46,250 nucleotides of DNA from Lutibacter sp. (GCA_021647265.1 JAKIVA010000019.1:1-46250), one strand, 5' to 3'; shown: positions 35,254 through 43,633, counted from the first letter of the stretch. Notes: generated by a model from the sequence alone, not told the origin. Numbers and translations are program-made.

Positions 35254-36789
35254 TTATAGTTTAGTTAGATGTGCTTTTTTTACCCACATATCTTGATACC
35301 CACTTTCATCTAACTTTATTAAATAATTACTTCCGGTAGCTTTAATAATAGTTCCATTCATTACACCACTTCTTGTATTGATGCCTACGTGATCACCTAC
35401 TTTAAAATCTGTAATTGTTTTTGTTACTTCTTTTGTAACAGCATTTTCTTTTTTTGAAACTTCTTTTTTTGCTGTACTTGGGTTCATTGTATCGTCTGTT
35501 ACCCAATAACCACGTCCACCTTCTAAAAGTTTTACGTAATAGCGGTTATCAAAACTGGTATCTTTTTTGTAAACTTCAGCAGCAAATGTTCCATTCGAGA
35601 ATTTCACATCTACAATAGCTCCAATAGTATAGGTAATTTTTTCTTTTACTTCAAGATTAGGCTTTTCAGTACAATTACCAACTTTTCCGGTTAATCTGTT
35701 AATAGCATCTTGACTTGGAACATAGTACGAAACCTCTTTCAATTTCCAAGTGCCATCTTCTTGAACACCTCTATATCTAATGCTTTTTGATTTATCTTTA
35801 TCATAAAATGAAATGGCACCTTCTTGTTCTTCTTTTATTATTGGGTACTGACAATAGGTACTTTGAAAAGCTCCTAAATTATCAATTATTTTATCTAACC
35901 ACATTTGTACATAACCCTTTACTACTAATCCATTTTCAAAACTTCTTTTTGCCAGTACTTTATATAAATAAGCTTTTGCCTCTTGTGGTGCTGATGCCAT
36001 TAACTTATCATGAATGTAGTAAAAAAGTTGTTTATCCGATTTGAAAACAGGCGCTTCTTCTACTTTTGGCATACTAGAAATAGCTGCTGAGGCAGCTTGT
36101 TCGTTATCTATATCTGATAAATTTTTCATAGTATCAATTTCAGTGGAAGTGTATTTTTTTTTGCTGATAACTTTTTTCTTTCCTTCGATGTCATCTGCTA
36201 AAACTCTATTCCATTGTCCGCTTGTTCCTTTTCTAAAAAGCATAGTTTCATAGGTGTGTTCTGCTTTTTCTACTTCGGTATAGGAAATTTTTCTACTATA
36301 CACTACTTTTACGTTAAAAGTAACTTGTTCAGGACTTCCCCAATTAAATTTTGTGTTTACAGGAATGGTTATTTTTGGCATTTCACCAACAATATCACTA
36401 TAAGCACCTCCTAAGAAATCTTGTAAATTGGCATACAGATATTTTTTTAACTCGGCACTATTAGGTTTTGCCATTCCTCCAACAGACATTTCGCCGGTTG
36501 CATAATTCTTAAATGAATAACGGTTACCAAATTTTTCATAAATCACAGCACCTGTCATTTTTCCTGTAAGTCCTTCTGCACTTTTTGCTGTAACGGTAAA
36601 ATGGCGCCAATAATAGTAATGCCAAACACCTTTTATCAGTTCTTTTCTGGTTGTTGCACCATTTAGGATTATTTTTCCTGTTTTATAGCGTTCTCTTACT
36701 TTTTTTATCACTGCTCCGTCACTTGGCACTTGTGCATTAATTGTTGTTGCTGCAAAAAATAATGCTATAATTAAAAATATTTTTTTCAT
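35254..36789 (-). CDS. Secreted multidomain protein with duplicated N-terminal domain and two C-terminal Tudor/SH3-like modules
   Basis: The 511-residue protein has a signal peptide ending TINA-Q (1-19). Residues about 24-225 form a domain closely similar to the neighbouring 233-residue protein, with a highly conserved GVWHYYYWRHFTVTA and YLYANLQDFLGGAY. A middle region (about 255-370) carries further alpha/beta content. Two short beta modules follow, about 388-435 (GAIVDVKFSNGTFAAEVYK) and 465-511 (FKVGDHVGINTRSGVMNGTI, ending YQDMWVKKAHLTKL), which look like agenet/Tudor or SH3-like barrels. Those modules are usually ligand-binding. I know of no characterised full-length homologue. It is the second gene of the cluster, 18 bp behind its paralogue. 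Confidence 0.75.
   Translation of the reverse strand: MKKIFLIIALFFAATTINAQVPSDGAVIKKVRERYKTGKIILNGATTRKELIKGVWHYYYWRHFTVTAKSAEGLTGKMTGAVIYEKFGNRYSFKNYATGEMSVGGMAKPNSAELKKYLYANLQDFLGGAYSDIVGEMPKITIPVNTKFNWGSPEQVTFNVKVVYSRKISYTEVEKAEHTYETMLFRKGTSGQWNRVLADDIEGKKKVISKKKYTSTEIDTMKNLSDIDNEQAASAAISSMPKVEEAPVFKSDKQLFYYIHDKLMASAPQEAKAYLYKVLAKRSFENGLVVKGYVQMWLDKIIDNLGAFQSTYCQYPIIKEEQEGAISFYDKDKSKSIRYRGVQEDGTWKLKEVSYYVPSQDAINRLTGKVGNCTEKPNLEVKEKITYTIGAIVDVKFSNGTFAAEVYKKDTSFDNRYYVKLLEGGRGYWVTDDTMNPSTAKKEVSKKENAVTKEVTKTITDFKVGDHVGINTRSGVMNGTIIKATGSNYLIKLDESGYQDMWVKKAHLTKL
36399..36441. repeat. Long identical segment shared by the two paralogous genes
   Basis: These 43 bases are identical to 37095-37137 on the same strand. 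They fall at the same position within the shared domain of the two adjacent genes (encoding the YLYANLQDFLGGAY region). Such DNA-level identity within less than 1 kb indicates a recent tandem duplication or gene conversion. Confidence 0.85.
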
Positions 36790-36807
36790 TTTTTTAGATT
36801 TTATTTT

Positions 36808-37509
36808 TTATTGAAGTGTTTTCATTGCATCTATCTCGGCAGATGTATATTTTTTCCGGCTGATAACTTTCTTTTCTCCTTCAATATTATCGGCTAATAT
36901 TCTGTTCCATTCACCATCAGCTCCATTTTTAAAAAGTATAGTTTCGTAGGTGTGTTCTGCTTTTTCTACTTCTGTATAAGATACTTTTCTACTATATACT
37001 ACTTTTATATTAAGAGTAAGCATTTCAGGACTTCCCCAATTAAATTTTGTATTATCAGGTATTGAAATAATAGGCTTTTCACCTACAATATCATTATAAG
37101 CACCTCCTAAGAAATCTTGTAAATTGGCATACAGATAGTTTATTATTTCATCTTTATTAGGGTCTTTTACACCTCCAACTGACATTTCTCCTGTGGCATA
37201 ATTGTGAAAAGAATAAGTATCACCTATTTTTTCATAAATTACAGCACCTGTCATCTTACCCGTAAGACCTTCTTCGTTAGTAGCAGTAACCGTAAAGTGT
37301 CGCCAATAATAGTAGTGCCAAACACCTTTTATTTGTTCTTTTCTTGTTGATTCACCGTTAAGCGTTATATCTCCCGATTTGAAGCGTTCTCTAACTTTTT
37401 CTATAACGACTTTATCACTTGGTTTGGAATTGTTTGATGTATTGTTCATAATTTTATATAGTATTAATGCGATTAGTATGCCACCTATTATTAAATATTT
37501 ACGTTTCAT
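36808..37509 (-). CDS. Membrane-anchored single-domain paralogue of the 511-residue protein
   Basis: The protein of 233 residues has an N-terminal membrane anchor (MKRKYLIIGGILIALILYKI) with no cleavage site. One domain (about 32-230) follows, strongly similar to the N-terminal domain of the next gene's product: GVWHYYYWRHFTVTA, LTGKMTGAVIYEKIG, YATGEMSVGG, FNWGSPE and KVSYTEVEKAEHTYE are nearly invariant between the two. It lacks the middle and Tudor-like regions. It is the first gene of the eight-gene cluster, with 182 bp to the divergent menC gene, so the cluster promoter should lie there. No family function is known to me. Confidence 0.75.
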   Translation of the reverse strand: MKRKYLIIGGILIALILYKIMNNTSNNSKPSDKVVIEKVRERFKSGDITLNGESTRKEQIKGVWHYYYWRHFTVTATNEEGLTGKMTGAVIYEKIGDTYSFHNYATGEMSVGGVKDPNKDEIINYLYANLQDFLGGAYNDIVGEKPIISIPDNTKFNWGSPEMLTLNIKVVYSRKVSYTEVEKAEHTYETILFKNGADGEWNRILADNIEGEKKVISRKKYTSAEIDAMKTLQ

Positions 37510-37602
37510 TTTTGAAGGGTTTTAAAAGTTATTTCCAAATAAAAGTAGGATAATAGGTCAGTTTGAAAAAACAAAACTAAGTGAACGGTAATTTTTGGGT
37601 GG

Positions 37603-37626
37603 TTAGTAACTAAATTTCTTAGTAAC
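37603..37626 (+). promoter_or_regulatory. Direct repeat TTAGTAAC in the divergent cluster/menC intergenic region
   Basis: TTAGTAAC occurs at 37603-37610 and 37619-37626, spaced 16 bp apart, between the divergent starts of the envelope cluster and menC. It may be a regulator-binding direct repeat, but in AT-rich DNA an 8-bp repeat can arise by chance. Confidence 0.3.
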
Positions 37627-37649
37627 CAATTTTTTTAATTTTATCATTT

Positions 37650-37698
37650 AAATAATTTTTTAAATAGTTGTATATTTCAAACTTTTAAGAGATGATTG
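37650..37698. repeat. 49-bp block overlapping the menC start, near copy of 28239-28286
   Basis: The block includes the menC ATG at 37692-37694. It aligns with an intergenic segment about 9.4 kb away with four substitutions and one gap. The conservation includes the region where a promoter for menC would be expected. A dispersed regulatory element and a duplication remnant are both possible. Confidence 0.6.
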
Positions 37699-38729
37699 CA
37701 AACTATAAAAAATACATTCTTAATTTCAAACAGGCTAGTGGTACTTCAAGGGGAATATTAAAAACCAAAGAAACCTATTTTTTAAAACTTGTTGACGGAG
37801 AGAGAATGGGAGTTGGTGAGTGCGCCGTTTTTAGAGGCTTAAGTATAGATGACAGCCCAGATTATGAAGAGAAATTGCAATGGCTTTGCGCTAATATTAA
37901 TAAAAATATAGATGAGTTATTAGCGAATTTAGTTGAATATCCTTCTATACAATTTGGCTTAGAACAAGCTGTTTTATCCTTAAAAAGCGCAAATTTATTT
38001 GAATTATTTCCTTCTAAATTTACACAATCTAAAGATGCAATAAATATAAATGGTTTGATATGGATGGGAAATGAATCTTTTATGAAGCAACAAATAAAAG
38101 AAAAAATAGAAGCTGGTTTTTCAACCATAAAAATGAAAATTGGCGCCATTAATTTTGACGCTGAAATTTCTTTATTAAAAAGTATTCGGAAAGAGTTTTC
38201 TTCAAAAGAGATTGAATTAAGAGTAGATGCAAACGGTGCCTTTTCTCTTTCGGAAGCATTAGAAAAATTAAAAAAGCTATCAGAATTTGAAATACACTCC
38301 ATTGAACAACCAATAAAGCAAGGGAATATAGAAGAAATGGCAGAATTATGTTTAAATACACCAATACCAATTGCTTTAGATGAAGAATTAATTGGCATTT
38401 TTAATGTAACAAATAAGAAAAAATTACTACAAATAGTAAATCCACAATACATTATTTTAAAACCGAGTTTGGTTGGTGGTTTTAAAGGAAGCGAAGAATG
38501 GGTAAATTTGGCCGAAAAGCAACAAATTAAATGGTGGATAACATCTGCCTTAGAAAGTAACATTGGACTAAATGCAATTGCACAGTGGACCTATACTTTA
38601 AACAATAAAATGCCACAAGGCTTAGGAACAGGAAGTTTATTTACTAATAATTTTGAAAGTCCGTTAGAAGTAAAAAAAGGACATTTACATTATAACAATA
38701 CAAAAAAATGGAAATTTAATTTATTATAA
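37692..38729 (+). CDS. menC: o-succinylbenzoate synthase
   Basis: MenC dehydrates SHCHC to o-succinylbenzoate in menaquinone synthesis. The 345 residues belong to the enolase superfamily, with an N-terminal capping domain and a TIM-like barrel. The catalytic K-x-K is K147-M-K149 (STIKMKIG). Metal ligands are D179 (RVDANGAF), E205 (IHSIEQP) and D230 (IALDEEL), and K257 in YIILKPSLVGG is the second catalytic lysine. All key residues are present. It is divergent from the envelope cluster, and is followed by a CPBP protease (56 bp) and menE, the enzyme of the next step. Its start overlaps the repeated 49-bp block. Confidence 0.94.
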   Translation: MIANYKKYILNFKQASGTSRGILKTKETYFLKLVDGERMGVGECAVFRGLSIDDSPDYEEKLQWLCANINKNIDELLANLVEYPSIQFGLEQAVLSLKSANLFELFPSKFTQSKDAININGLIWMGNESFMKQQIKEKIEAGFSTIKMKIGAINFDAEISLLKSIRKEFSSKEIELRVDANGAFSLSEALEKLKKLSEFEIHSIEQPIKQGNIEEMAELCLNTPIPIALDEELIGIFNVTNKKKLLQIVNPQYIILKPSLVGGFKGSEEWVNLAEKQQIKWWITSALESNIGLNAIAQWTYTLNNKMPQGLGTGSLFTNNFESPLEVKKGHLHYNNTKKWKFNLL

Positions 38730-38738
38730 CTTTGAAGT

Positions 38739-38760
38739 CACACTGAGCCTGTCGAAGTGT
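38739..38760. repeat. Short palindromic repeat with CTGAGCCTGTCGAAG core (intergenic copy)
   Basis: Located 10 bp after the menC stop, this copy keeps the CTGAGCCTGTCGAAG core flanked by ACACT (38740-38744) and AGTGT (38756-38760), which can pair as a 5-bp stem. The same core occurs inside menE at 40355-40369, so it is one of at least two clear copies in the window. Confidence 0.7.
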
Positions 38761-38785
38761 TACTTAAAACTATCAAAAACAAAAC

Positions 38786-39745
38786 ATGAAATTTATACAA
38801 GAAGCATACAAGGGCAACAATCAATGGTGGGCATATATAGTAACAATTATAATTTTGTTTTTTGGATGGCAGTTTATAGGGCTTATTCCTTTAACAGGTG
38901 TTGCCTATTTTTACGCCAGTGATTTAAATGAATTTGCTGTTGCAGCCAAAGATAATTTTGCAACCTTGGGTATGGATTCAAATTTGTATTTGTTTTTAAT
39001 AATCTTATCTTTTTTAGCTGGATTATTATCATTGTTTTTGGGGATAAAAGTTATTCATAAAAGAAAAATTATAACGTTAATTACTAGTCGAGAAAAATTA
39101 GATTGGAGCAGGGTGTTTTATGCATTTAAAATTTGGGCGGCAATTGGAGTAGTTATGGTTTTAGTAGGTTATTTTATGACTCCTGAAGATTATGTTTGGA
39201 ATTTTAAACCGCTGCCATTTTTTATTTTAGTAATTATTTCATTATTGTTTTTACCAATTCAAACCAGTATGGAAGAGCTGTTATTTAGAGGGTATTTAAT
39301 GCAAGGTTTTGGAACGTGGTTTAAAAATTCATTTATAGCTTTACTATTAACTTCTGTAATTTTTGGCTTATTACACGGTTTAAATCCTGAAGTTGAAAAA
39401 TTGGGTTGGATAACGATGGTATATTACATTGGAACAGGATTGGTTTTAGGAATATTTACGTTGATGGATGAAGGAACAGAATTATCCTTGGGTTTTCATG
39501 CCGCAAATAATATAATTGCTGCAGTTTTTGTAACTACAAATTGGACAGTCTTTCAAACAGATGCATTGTTAATTGATACTTCTGAACCTTCTGTTGATTG
39601 GGAAATGTTTGTGCCTGTGTTTATTTTGTATCCACTAGTTTTACTTATTTTTTCAAAAAAATATGGATGGACCAATTGGCAAGAAAAATTGATGGGAACA
39701 ATACGTAAACCTATTGAATTGAAAGAAGAAGAGTTTATAGCTTAA
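38786..39745 (+). CDS. CPBP (CAAX/Abi) family intramembrane metalloprotease
   Basis: The 319-residue polytopic membrane protein of the CPBP/Rce1 family has the glutamic-protease motif set: E163-E164-L-L-F-R168 (motif 1), F193-G-L-L-H197 (motif 2) and H238-A-A-N-N242 (motif 3). Six to eight helices are predicted. Bacterial members are implicated in peptide processing and bacteriocin immunity, but most have no known substrate. It lies between menC and menE (14 bp before menE) in an apparent operon; why a protease sits in a menaquinone operon is unclear. Confidence 0.9.
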   Translation: MKFIQEAYKGNNQWWAYIVTIIILFFGWQFIGLIPLTGVAYFYASDLNEFAVAAKDNFATLGMDSNLYLFLIILSFLAGLLSLFLGIKVIHKRKIITLITSREKLDWSRVFYAFKIWAAIGVVMVLVGYFMTPEDYVWNFKPLPFFILVIISLLFLPIQTSMEELLFRGYLMQGFGTWFKNSFIALLLTSVIFGLLHGLNPEVEKLGWITMVYYIGTGLVLGIFTLMDEGTELSLGFHAANNIIAAVFVTTNWTVFQTDALLIDTSEPSVDWEMFVPVFILYPLVLLIFSKKYGWTNWQEKLMGTIRKPIELKEEEFIA

Positions 39746-39759
39746 ATTAAAGTATAAAG

Positions 39760-40839
39760 TTGAAAGTTGAAAAATTCCATAAAGATTTTAAATTACAAGG
39801 AAAATCATTTAGTTCAAAAGAAGAATTAATTAATTTTTCTAAAGAAACCATAGGTATAGAGGTTGCTAATTTTTTACAACAATGGTTTAATGATAGTTTG
39901 TTTATTGAAGTAAAAACATCAGGTTCAACAGGGAAGCCAAAAGTTGTGAAACTTCAGAAAACACATATGGAAAATAGTGCAAAAGCAACAGGTGAATATT
40001 TTAAATTGCCTAAAACTACTACAGCATTATTGTGTATGTCTCCAAATTATATTGCTGGTAAAATGATGTTAGTACGTGCATTAACATTGGGTTGGCATTT
40101 AGATATTGTAAAACCAGTATCAAAACCTTTAAAAAACAATAAAAAAAAGTATGAATTTTCGGCAATGGTGCCAATGCAATTACACAATTCTTTAAATGAG
40201 TTGTATAAAATAAATAAATTAATTGTTGGGGGTGGAGTTGTTTCAGAAGAATTACTTAATAAAATTCAAAATGTAGACACAGCAATTTTTGCTACGTATG
40301 GAATGACTGAAACGATTACACATATTGCCGTAAAAAAACTAAACAATTGTCATTCTGAGCCTGTCGAAGAATCTCATTATAAGACGCTACCAAATATTTC
40401 AATTTCTATAGACAAAAGAGGTTGTTTAGTAATAGATGCTCCAAAAATTTCTAGTGAAAAAGTGATTACTAATGATCTGGTAACATTAATTTCAGAAAAG
40501 GAATTTAAATGGTTGGGAAGGTTTGATGCTATTATCAATTCGGGAGGAATAAAATTAATTCCTGAGCAAATTGAAATAAATATAGGTCGTATTTTAACAA
40601 CTCGTTTTTTTGTTTCGGGAATACCAGATGTTATCTTAGGAGAAAAATTAATTTTGGTAGTTGAATGTGCTAATAAGGAAATAGCTAAAGAAGAACTTTT
40701 AAAAAAAATTAAAAAGCTAAAATTAGTATCTTCTTATGAAATCCCAAAAGAAGTTTATTTTTTAAATAAGTTTGCTGTTACTGAAACTAAAAAAATAAAC
40801 AGGGTTGAAACATTAAAAATGATTAAAAATATCGACTAA
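39760..40839 (+). CDS. menE: o-succinylbenzoate-CoA ligase, with an in-frame repeat insertion
   Basis: MenE activates o-succinylbenzoate with ATP and CoA. It starts at TTG 39760. Adenylate-forming motifs are KTSGSTGKPKVVKL (52-65, P-loop), ATYGMTET (178-185) and WLGRFDAIINSGGIKLIPEQIE (signature region). The 359 residues make it shorter than classic MenE of about 450, as in other Bacteroidota. Residues 197-207, CHSEPVEESHY, do not look native: the underlying DNA (40349-40377) is a dispersed palindromic repeat also seen at 38739. The insertion keeps the frame and lies in a variable loop after the HIAVKKLNN segment, so the enzyme is probably still active. The 3' end overlaps the convergent zinc-ribbon gene by 17 bp. 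Confidence 0.92.
   Translation: MKVEKFHKDFKLQGKSFSSKEELINFSKETIGIEVANFLQQWFNDSLFIEVKTSGSTGKPKVVKLQKTHMENSAKATGEYFKLPKTTTALLCMSPNYIAGKMMLVRALTLGWHLDIVKPVSKPLKNNKKKYEFSAMVPMQLHNSLNELYKINKLIVGGGVVSEELLNKIQNVDTAIFATYGMTETITHIAVKKLNNCHSEPVEESHYKTLPNISISIDKRGCLVIDAPKISSEKVITNDLVTLISEKEFKWLGRFDAIINSGGIKLIPEQIEINIGRILTTRFFVSGIPDVILGEKLILVVECANKEIAKEELLKKIKKLKLVSSYEIPKEVYFLNKFAVTETKKINRVETLKMIKNID
40349..40377. repeat. Short palindromic repeat inserted in frame in menE
   Basis: ATTCT (40352-40356) and AGAAT (40368-40372) flank a core with GAGCCTGTCGA. The 29-bp element reads through in the menE frame as the peptide SEPVEES. The sequence resembles short dispersed palindromes commonly seen in flavobacterial intergenic regions; an intragenic location is unusual. 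Confidence 0.8.
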
Positions 40840-41155
40840 TTATTTTGAGGATTACCATCAATTTAACTAAAATTAAACCAGAGTAGTGCCATACAGGAGT
40901 TTTAGTGGTTTCTTTCAGTTCAAAGTATGCAAGTTTAATATCTTTTGGCATATCTTCTAGCTGGTAAACTTGATTGCAATTGGAACAAGTTGATTTACCA
41001 TATTTCCCAATAGAAACTAAAGGTAATTGTAAAAAGTGTTTATACCTTCCTGAGACAACTATTTTTGTTGATTGTTTTTTATTGCACTTAGGGCAAACAA
41101 TTGTTGAGGTTACTTCACTTTTTAAGATTGAAGATTTTTTATTAATTAAAGGCAT
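40823..41155 (-). CDS. Zinc-ribbon protein with C-terminal membrane segment
   Basis: The 110-residue protein has a CPKC pair (about 21-24) and a CSNC pair (about 57-60) forming a probable zinc ribbon, followed by a C-terminal hydrophobic stretch (about 90-108, HYSGLILVKLMVILKI). I know no function. Its start ATG shares one base with the stop codon of the YebC gene (TAATG), so it is translated in coupling with it, and its 3' end overlaps menE by 17 bp. Confidence 0.7.
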   Translation of the reverse strand: MPLINKKSSILKSEVTSTIVCPKCNKKQSTKIVVSGRYKHFLQLPLVSIGKYGKSTCSNCNQVYQLEDMPKDIKLAYFELKETTKTPVWHYSGLILVKLMVILKIISRYF

Positions 41156-41871
41156 TACAATTCCATAGAGTGATACACATTCTGAACATCATCATCTTCT
41201 TCTAATTTTTCTAATAATTTTTCAACATCAGCTTGTTGCTCTTCAGAAAGTTTAGTGGTAGTAGTAGGTATTCGTTCAAATCCGGAAGAAAGAATTTCTA
41301 AGTTGTTTTCTTCTAAATATTTTTGAATAGCTCCAAACTGTTCAAAAGGAGCATAAATTAAAATTCCATCTTCATCTTCAAAAACTTCTTCAACATCAAA
41401 ATCTATCAATTCTAGCTCAAATTCTTCTAAATCCATTTTTAAATCTTCCGCTTTCACTCTAAAATTACAAGTATGGTCAAACATAAAAATTACCGAGCCT
41501 GAAGTTCCAAAATTCCCATCACATTTATTAAAAGCAGCTCTAACATTGGCAACAGTTCTGTTGTTATTATCGGTTGCCGTTTCAACAACTAAAGCTATAC
41601 CGTGAGGTGCATATCCTTCAAATAAAACTTCTTTATAGTTTGCCGTATCTTTGTCACTTGCTTTTTTTATAGCACGTTCTACATTATCTTTTGGCATATT
41701 AGCTGCCTTCGCATTTTGAATAACAGCTCTTAAACGTGCATTTGTATCAGGATTTGGGCCACCTTCTTTAACTGCCATTACAATATCTTTACCAATACGA
41801 GTAAAGGTTTTTGCCATTGCAGACCAACGTTTCATTTTTCTTGCTTTTCTAAATTCAAAGGCTCTTCCCAT
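41155..41871 (-). CDS. yebC: YebC/PmpR family protein
   Basis: The 238-residue protein of the YebC/PmpR family (TACO1 superfamily) opens MGRAFEFRKARKMKRWSAMAKTF, followed by KDIVMAVKEGGPNPDTNARLRAVIQNAKAANMP, the central VRAAFNKCDGNFGTSGSVIFMF, and an acidic tail. Members have been described as DNA-binding regulators and, more recently, as ribosome-associated factors that help translate polyproline motifs. Length and motifs are complete. It is the first gene of a unit with the zinc-ribbon protein, and lies 59 bp downstream of the carboxylase gene start region boundary (stop at 41931). Confidence 0.94.
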   Translation of the reverse strand: MGRAFEFRKARKMKRWSAMAKTFTRIGKDIVMAVKEGGPNPDTNARLRAVIQNAKAANMPKDNVERAIKKASDKDTANYKEVLFEGYAPHGIALVVETATDNNNRTVANVRAAFNKCDGNFGTSGSVIFMFDHTCNFRVKAEDLKMDLEEFELELIDFDVEEVFEDEDGILIYAPFEQFGAIQKYLEENNLEILSSGFERIPTTTTKLSEEQQADVEKLLEKLEEDDDVQNVYHSMEL

Positions 41872-41930
41872 AATTTAACTTTATTTTTAGTGTTGCAAAT
41901 GTAATTATTACAATATATTTCTACAATTTT

Positions 41931-43559
41931 TTATACTTGAATTACTCCTAAATTAAATTCTTTTTTAATAGGAGCATGGTTGGCAGCCTCAATTCCCATA
42001 CTAATCCATTTTCTGGTGTCTAATGGATTTATAACAGCATCAGTCCATAAATGAGCAGCTGCATAATAAGGAGATGTTTGTTCATTATACCTTTGCTGAA
42101 TAGACTCTAAGATTTTTTGTTCTTGCTCTTTTGTGATTTTTTCACCTTTCTTTTTTAGTGATGCAGTTTCAATTTGCAATAAAACTTTAGCTGCTTGTTC
42201 GCCTCCCATAACCGCTAAACGAGCAGAAGGCCAAGCCACAATTAATCTTGGATCGTACGCTTTGCCACACATTGCATAATTCCCTGCTCCATATGAATTT
42301 CCTATAATTATAGTAAATTTTGGAACTACTGAATTACTTACCGCATTTACCATTTTGGCTCCATCTTTAATAATACCACCATGTTCACTTTTGCTACCAA
42401 CCATAAAGCCAGTAACATCCTGTAAAAATACTAGTGGAATTTTTTTCTGATTACAGTTTGCAATAAATCGAGTTGCTTTATCTGCACTATCTGAATAAAT
42501 AACTCCTCCAAACTGCATTTCTTTTTTGGCTGTTTTTACAACTTTTCGTTGATTGGCAACAATGCCAACCGCCCAGCCGTCAATACGTGCGTAGGCACAA
42601 ACTATTGTTTTTCCATAGTTTTTTTTATATTCCTCAAATTCAGAATTATCAACAATTCTTTCAATAATAGCACGTATTTCATATTGTTCAGTTCGTGTTT
42701 TTGGAAGTATTCCTAAAATATCATCAGGATCTTCAATTGGTTTTCTAGGTTCAATTCTATTAAAACCAGCTTTATCAAAATCACCTATTTTATCAATAAT
42801 ATTTTTAATTTTATCTAAAGCGTCATAATCATCTTTGGCTTTATAATCAGTTACTCCACTAATTTCACAATGTGTAGTTGCGCCTCCTAATGTTTCATTA
42901 TCAATACTTTCACCTATCGCTGCTTTTACTAAGTAGCTTCCTGCTAAAAAAATGCTTCCAGTTTTATCTACAATTAATGCTTCATCACTCATAATTGGTA
43001 AATAGGCTCCTCCAGCTACACAACTTCCCATAATGGCAGAAATTTGTGTAATTCCCTCACTACTCATTATAGCATTGTTTCTAAATATTCTACCAAAATG
43101 TTCTTTATCAGGAAAAATTTCATTCTGCATTGGTAAATAAACACCTGCACTATCTACTAAATAAATAATAGGCAATCTATTTTCAATAGCAATTTCTTGA
43201 GCTCTTAAATTCTTTTTTGCTGTAATAGGAAACCAGGCACCAGCTTTTACAGTAGCATCATTCGCAACAACAATGCATTGTTTTCCTTTAATATACCCAA
43301 TTTTAACTACCACACCTCCTGATGGACAACCACCGTGTTCTTCATACATATTATCACCTGCCAAAGCACCAATTTCTATTGACATAGTATTGTTATCAAG
43401 CAAATAATTAATTCTCTCTCTCGCTGTTAATTTACCTTTTGCTTTGTGTTTTTCAATATTTTTAATACCTCCTCCTTTATAAACTTTTAAGAGTTTCTTT
43501 TTTAAATTGGCCAGTTGAAGTTTGTTGTAATCTTCGTTTTTATTGAAATTGATATCCAT
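41931..43559 (-). CDS. Acyl-CoA carboxylase carboxyltransferase subunit, methylcrotonyl-CoA type
   Basis: The 542-residue protein has the two crotonase-like carboxyltransferase domains of the beta subunit of biotin-dependent acyl-CoA carboxylases. Landmarks include GKLTARERINYLLD, the acyl-CoA region SAIMGSCVAGGAYLPIMSDE, the carboxybiotin region GNSYGAGNYAMCGKAYDPRL, and the C-terminal SPYYAAAHLWTDAVINPLDTRKW typical of methylcrotonyl-CoA carboxylase (leucine degradation). Propionyl- or geranyl-CoA specificity cannot be fully excluded. The biotin carboxylase/carrier (alpha) subunit is not adjacent. Upstream lies the divergent FMN-reductase gene with 139 bp between starts. Confidence 0.9.
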   Translation of the reverse strand: MDINFNKNEDYNKLQLANLKKKLLKVYKGGGIKNIEKHKAKGKLTARERINYLLDNNTMSIEIGALAGDNMYEEHGGCPSGGVVVKIGYIKGKQCIVVANDATVKAGAWFPITAKKNLRAQEIAIENRLPIIYLVDSAGVYLPMQNEIFPDKEHFGRIFRNNAIMSSEGITQISAIMGSCVAGGAYLPIMSDEALIVDKTGSIFLAGSYLVKAAIGESIDNETLGGATTHCEISGVTDYKAKDDYDALDKIKNIIDKIGDFDKAGFNRIEPRKPIEDPDDILGILPKTRTEQYEIRAIIERIVDNSEFEEYKKNYGKTIVCAYARIDGWAVGIVANQRKVVKTAKKEMQFGGVIYSDSADKATRFIANCNQKKIPLVFLQDVTGFMVGSKSEHGGIIKDGAKMVNAVSNSVVPKFTIIIGNSYGAGNYAMCGKAYDPRLIVAWPSARLAVMGGEQAAKVLLQIETASLKKKGEKITKEQEQKILESIQQRYNEQTSPYYAAAHLWTDAVINPLDTRKWISMGIEAANHAPIKKEFNLGVIQV

Positions 43560-43633
43560 TTATGAGTCATGTTTTATGTAGGCTAAAGTACAAAATGAAT
43601 ATTAAAATTTAAAAATAAATAACTTGGTAGTAA

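Noticed and set aside
37862..38563. 233-codon open frame on the minus strand inside menC
   Set aside because: menC on the plus strand has all its catalytic residues; the antisense frame has no recognisable domain and arises from codon bias in AT-rich DNA.
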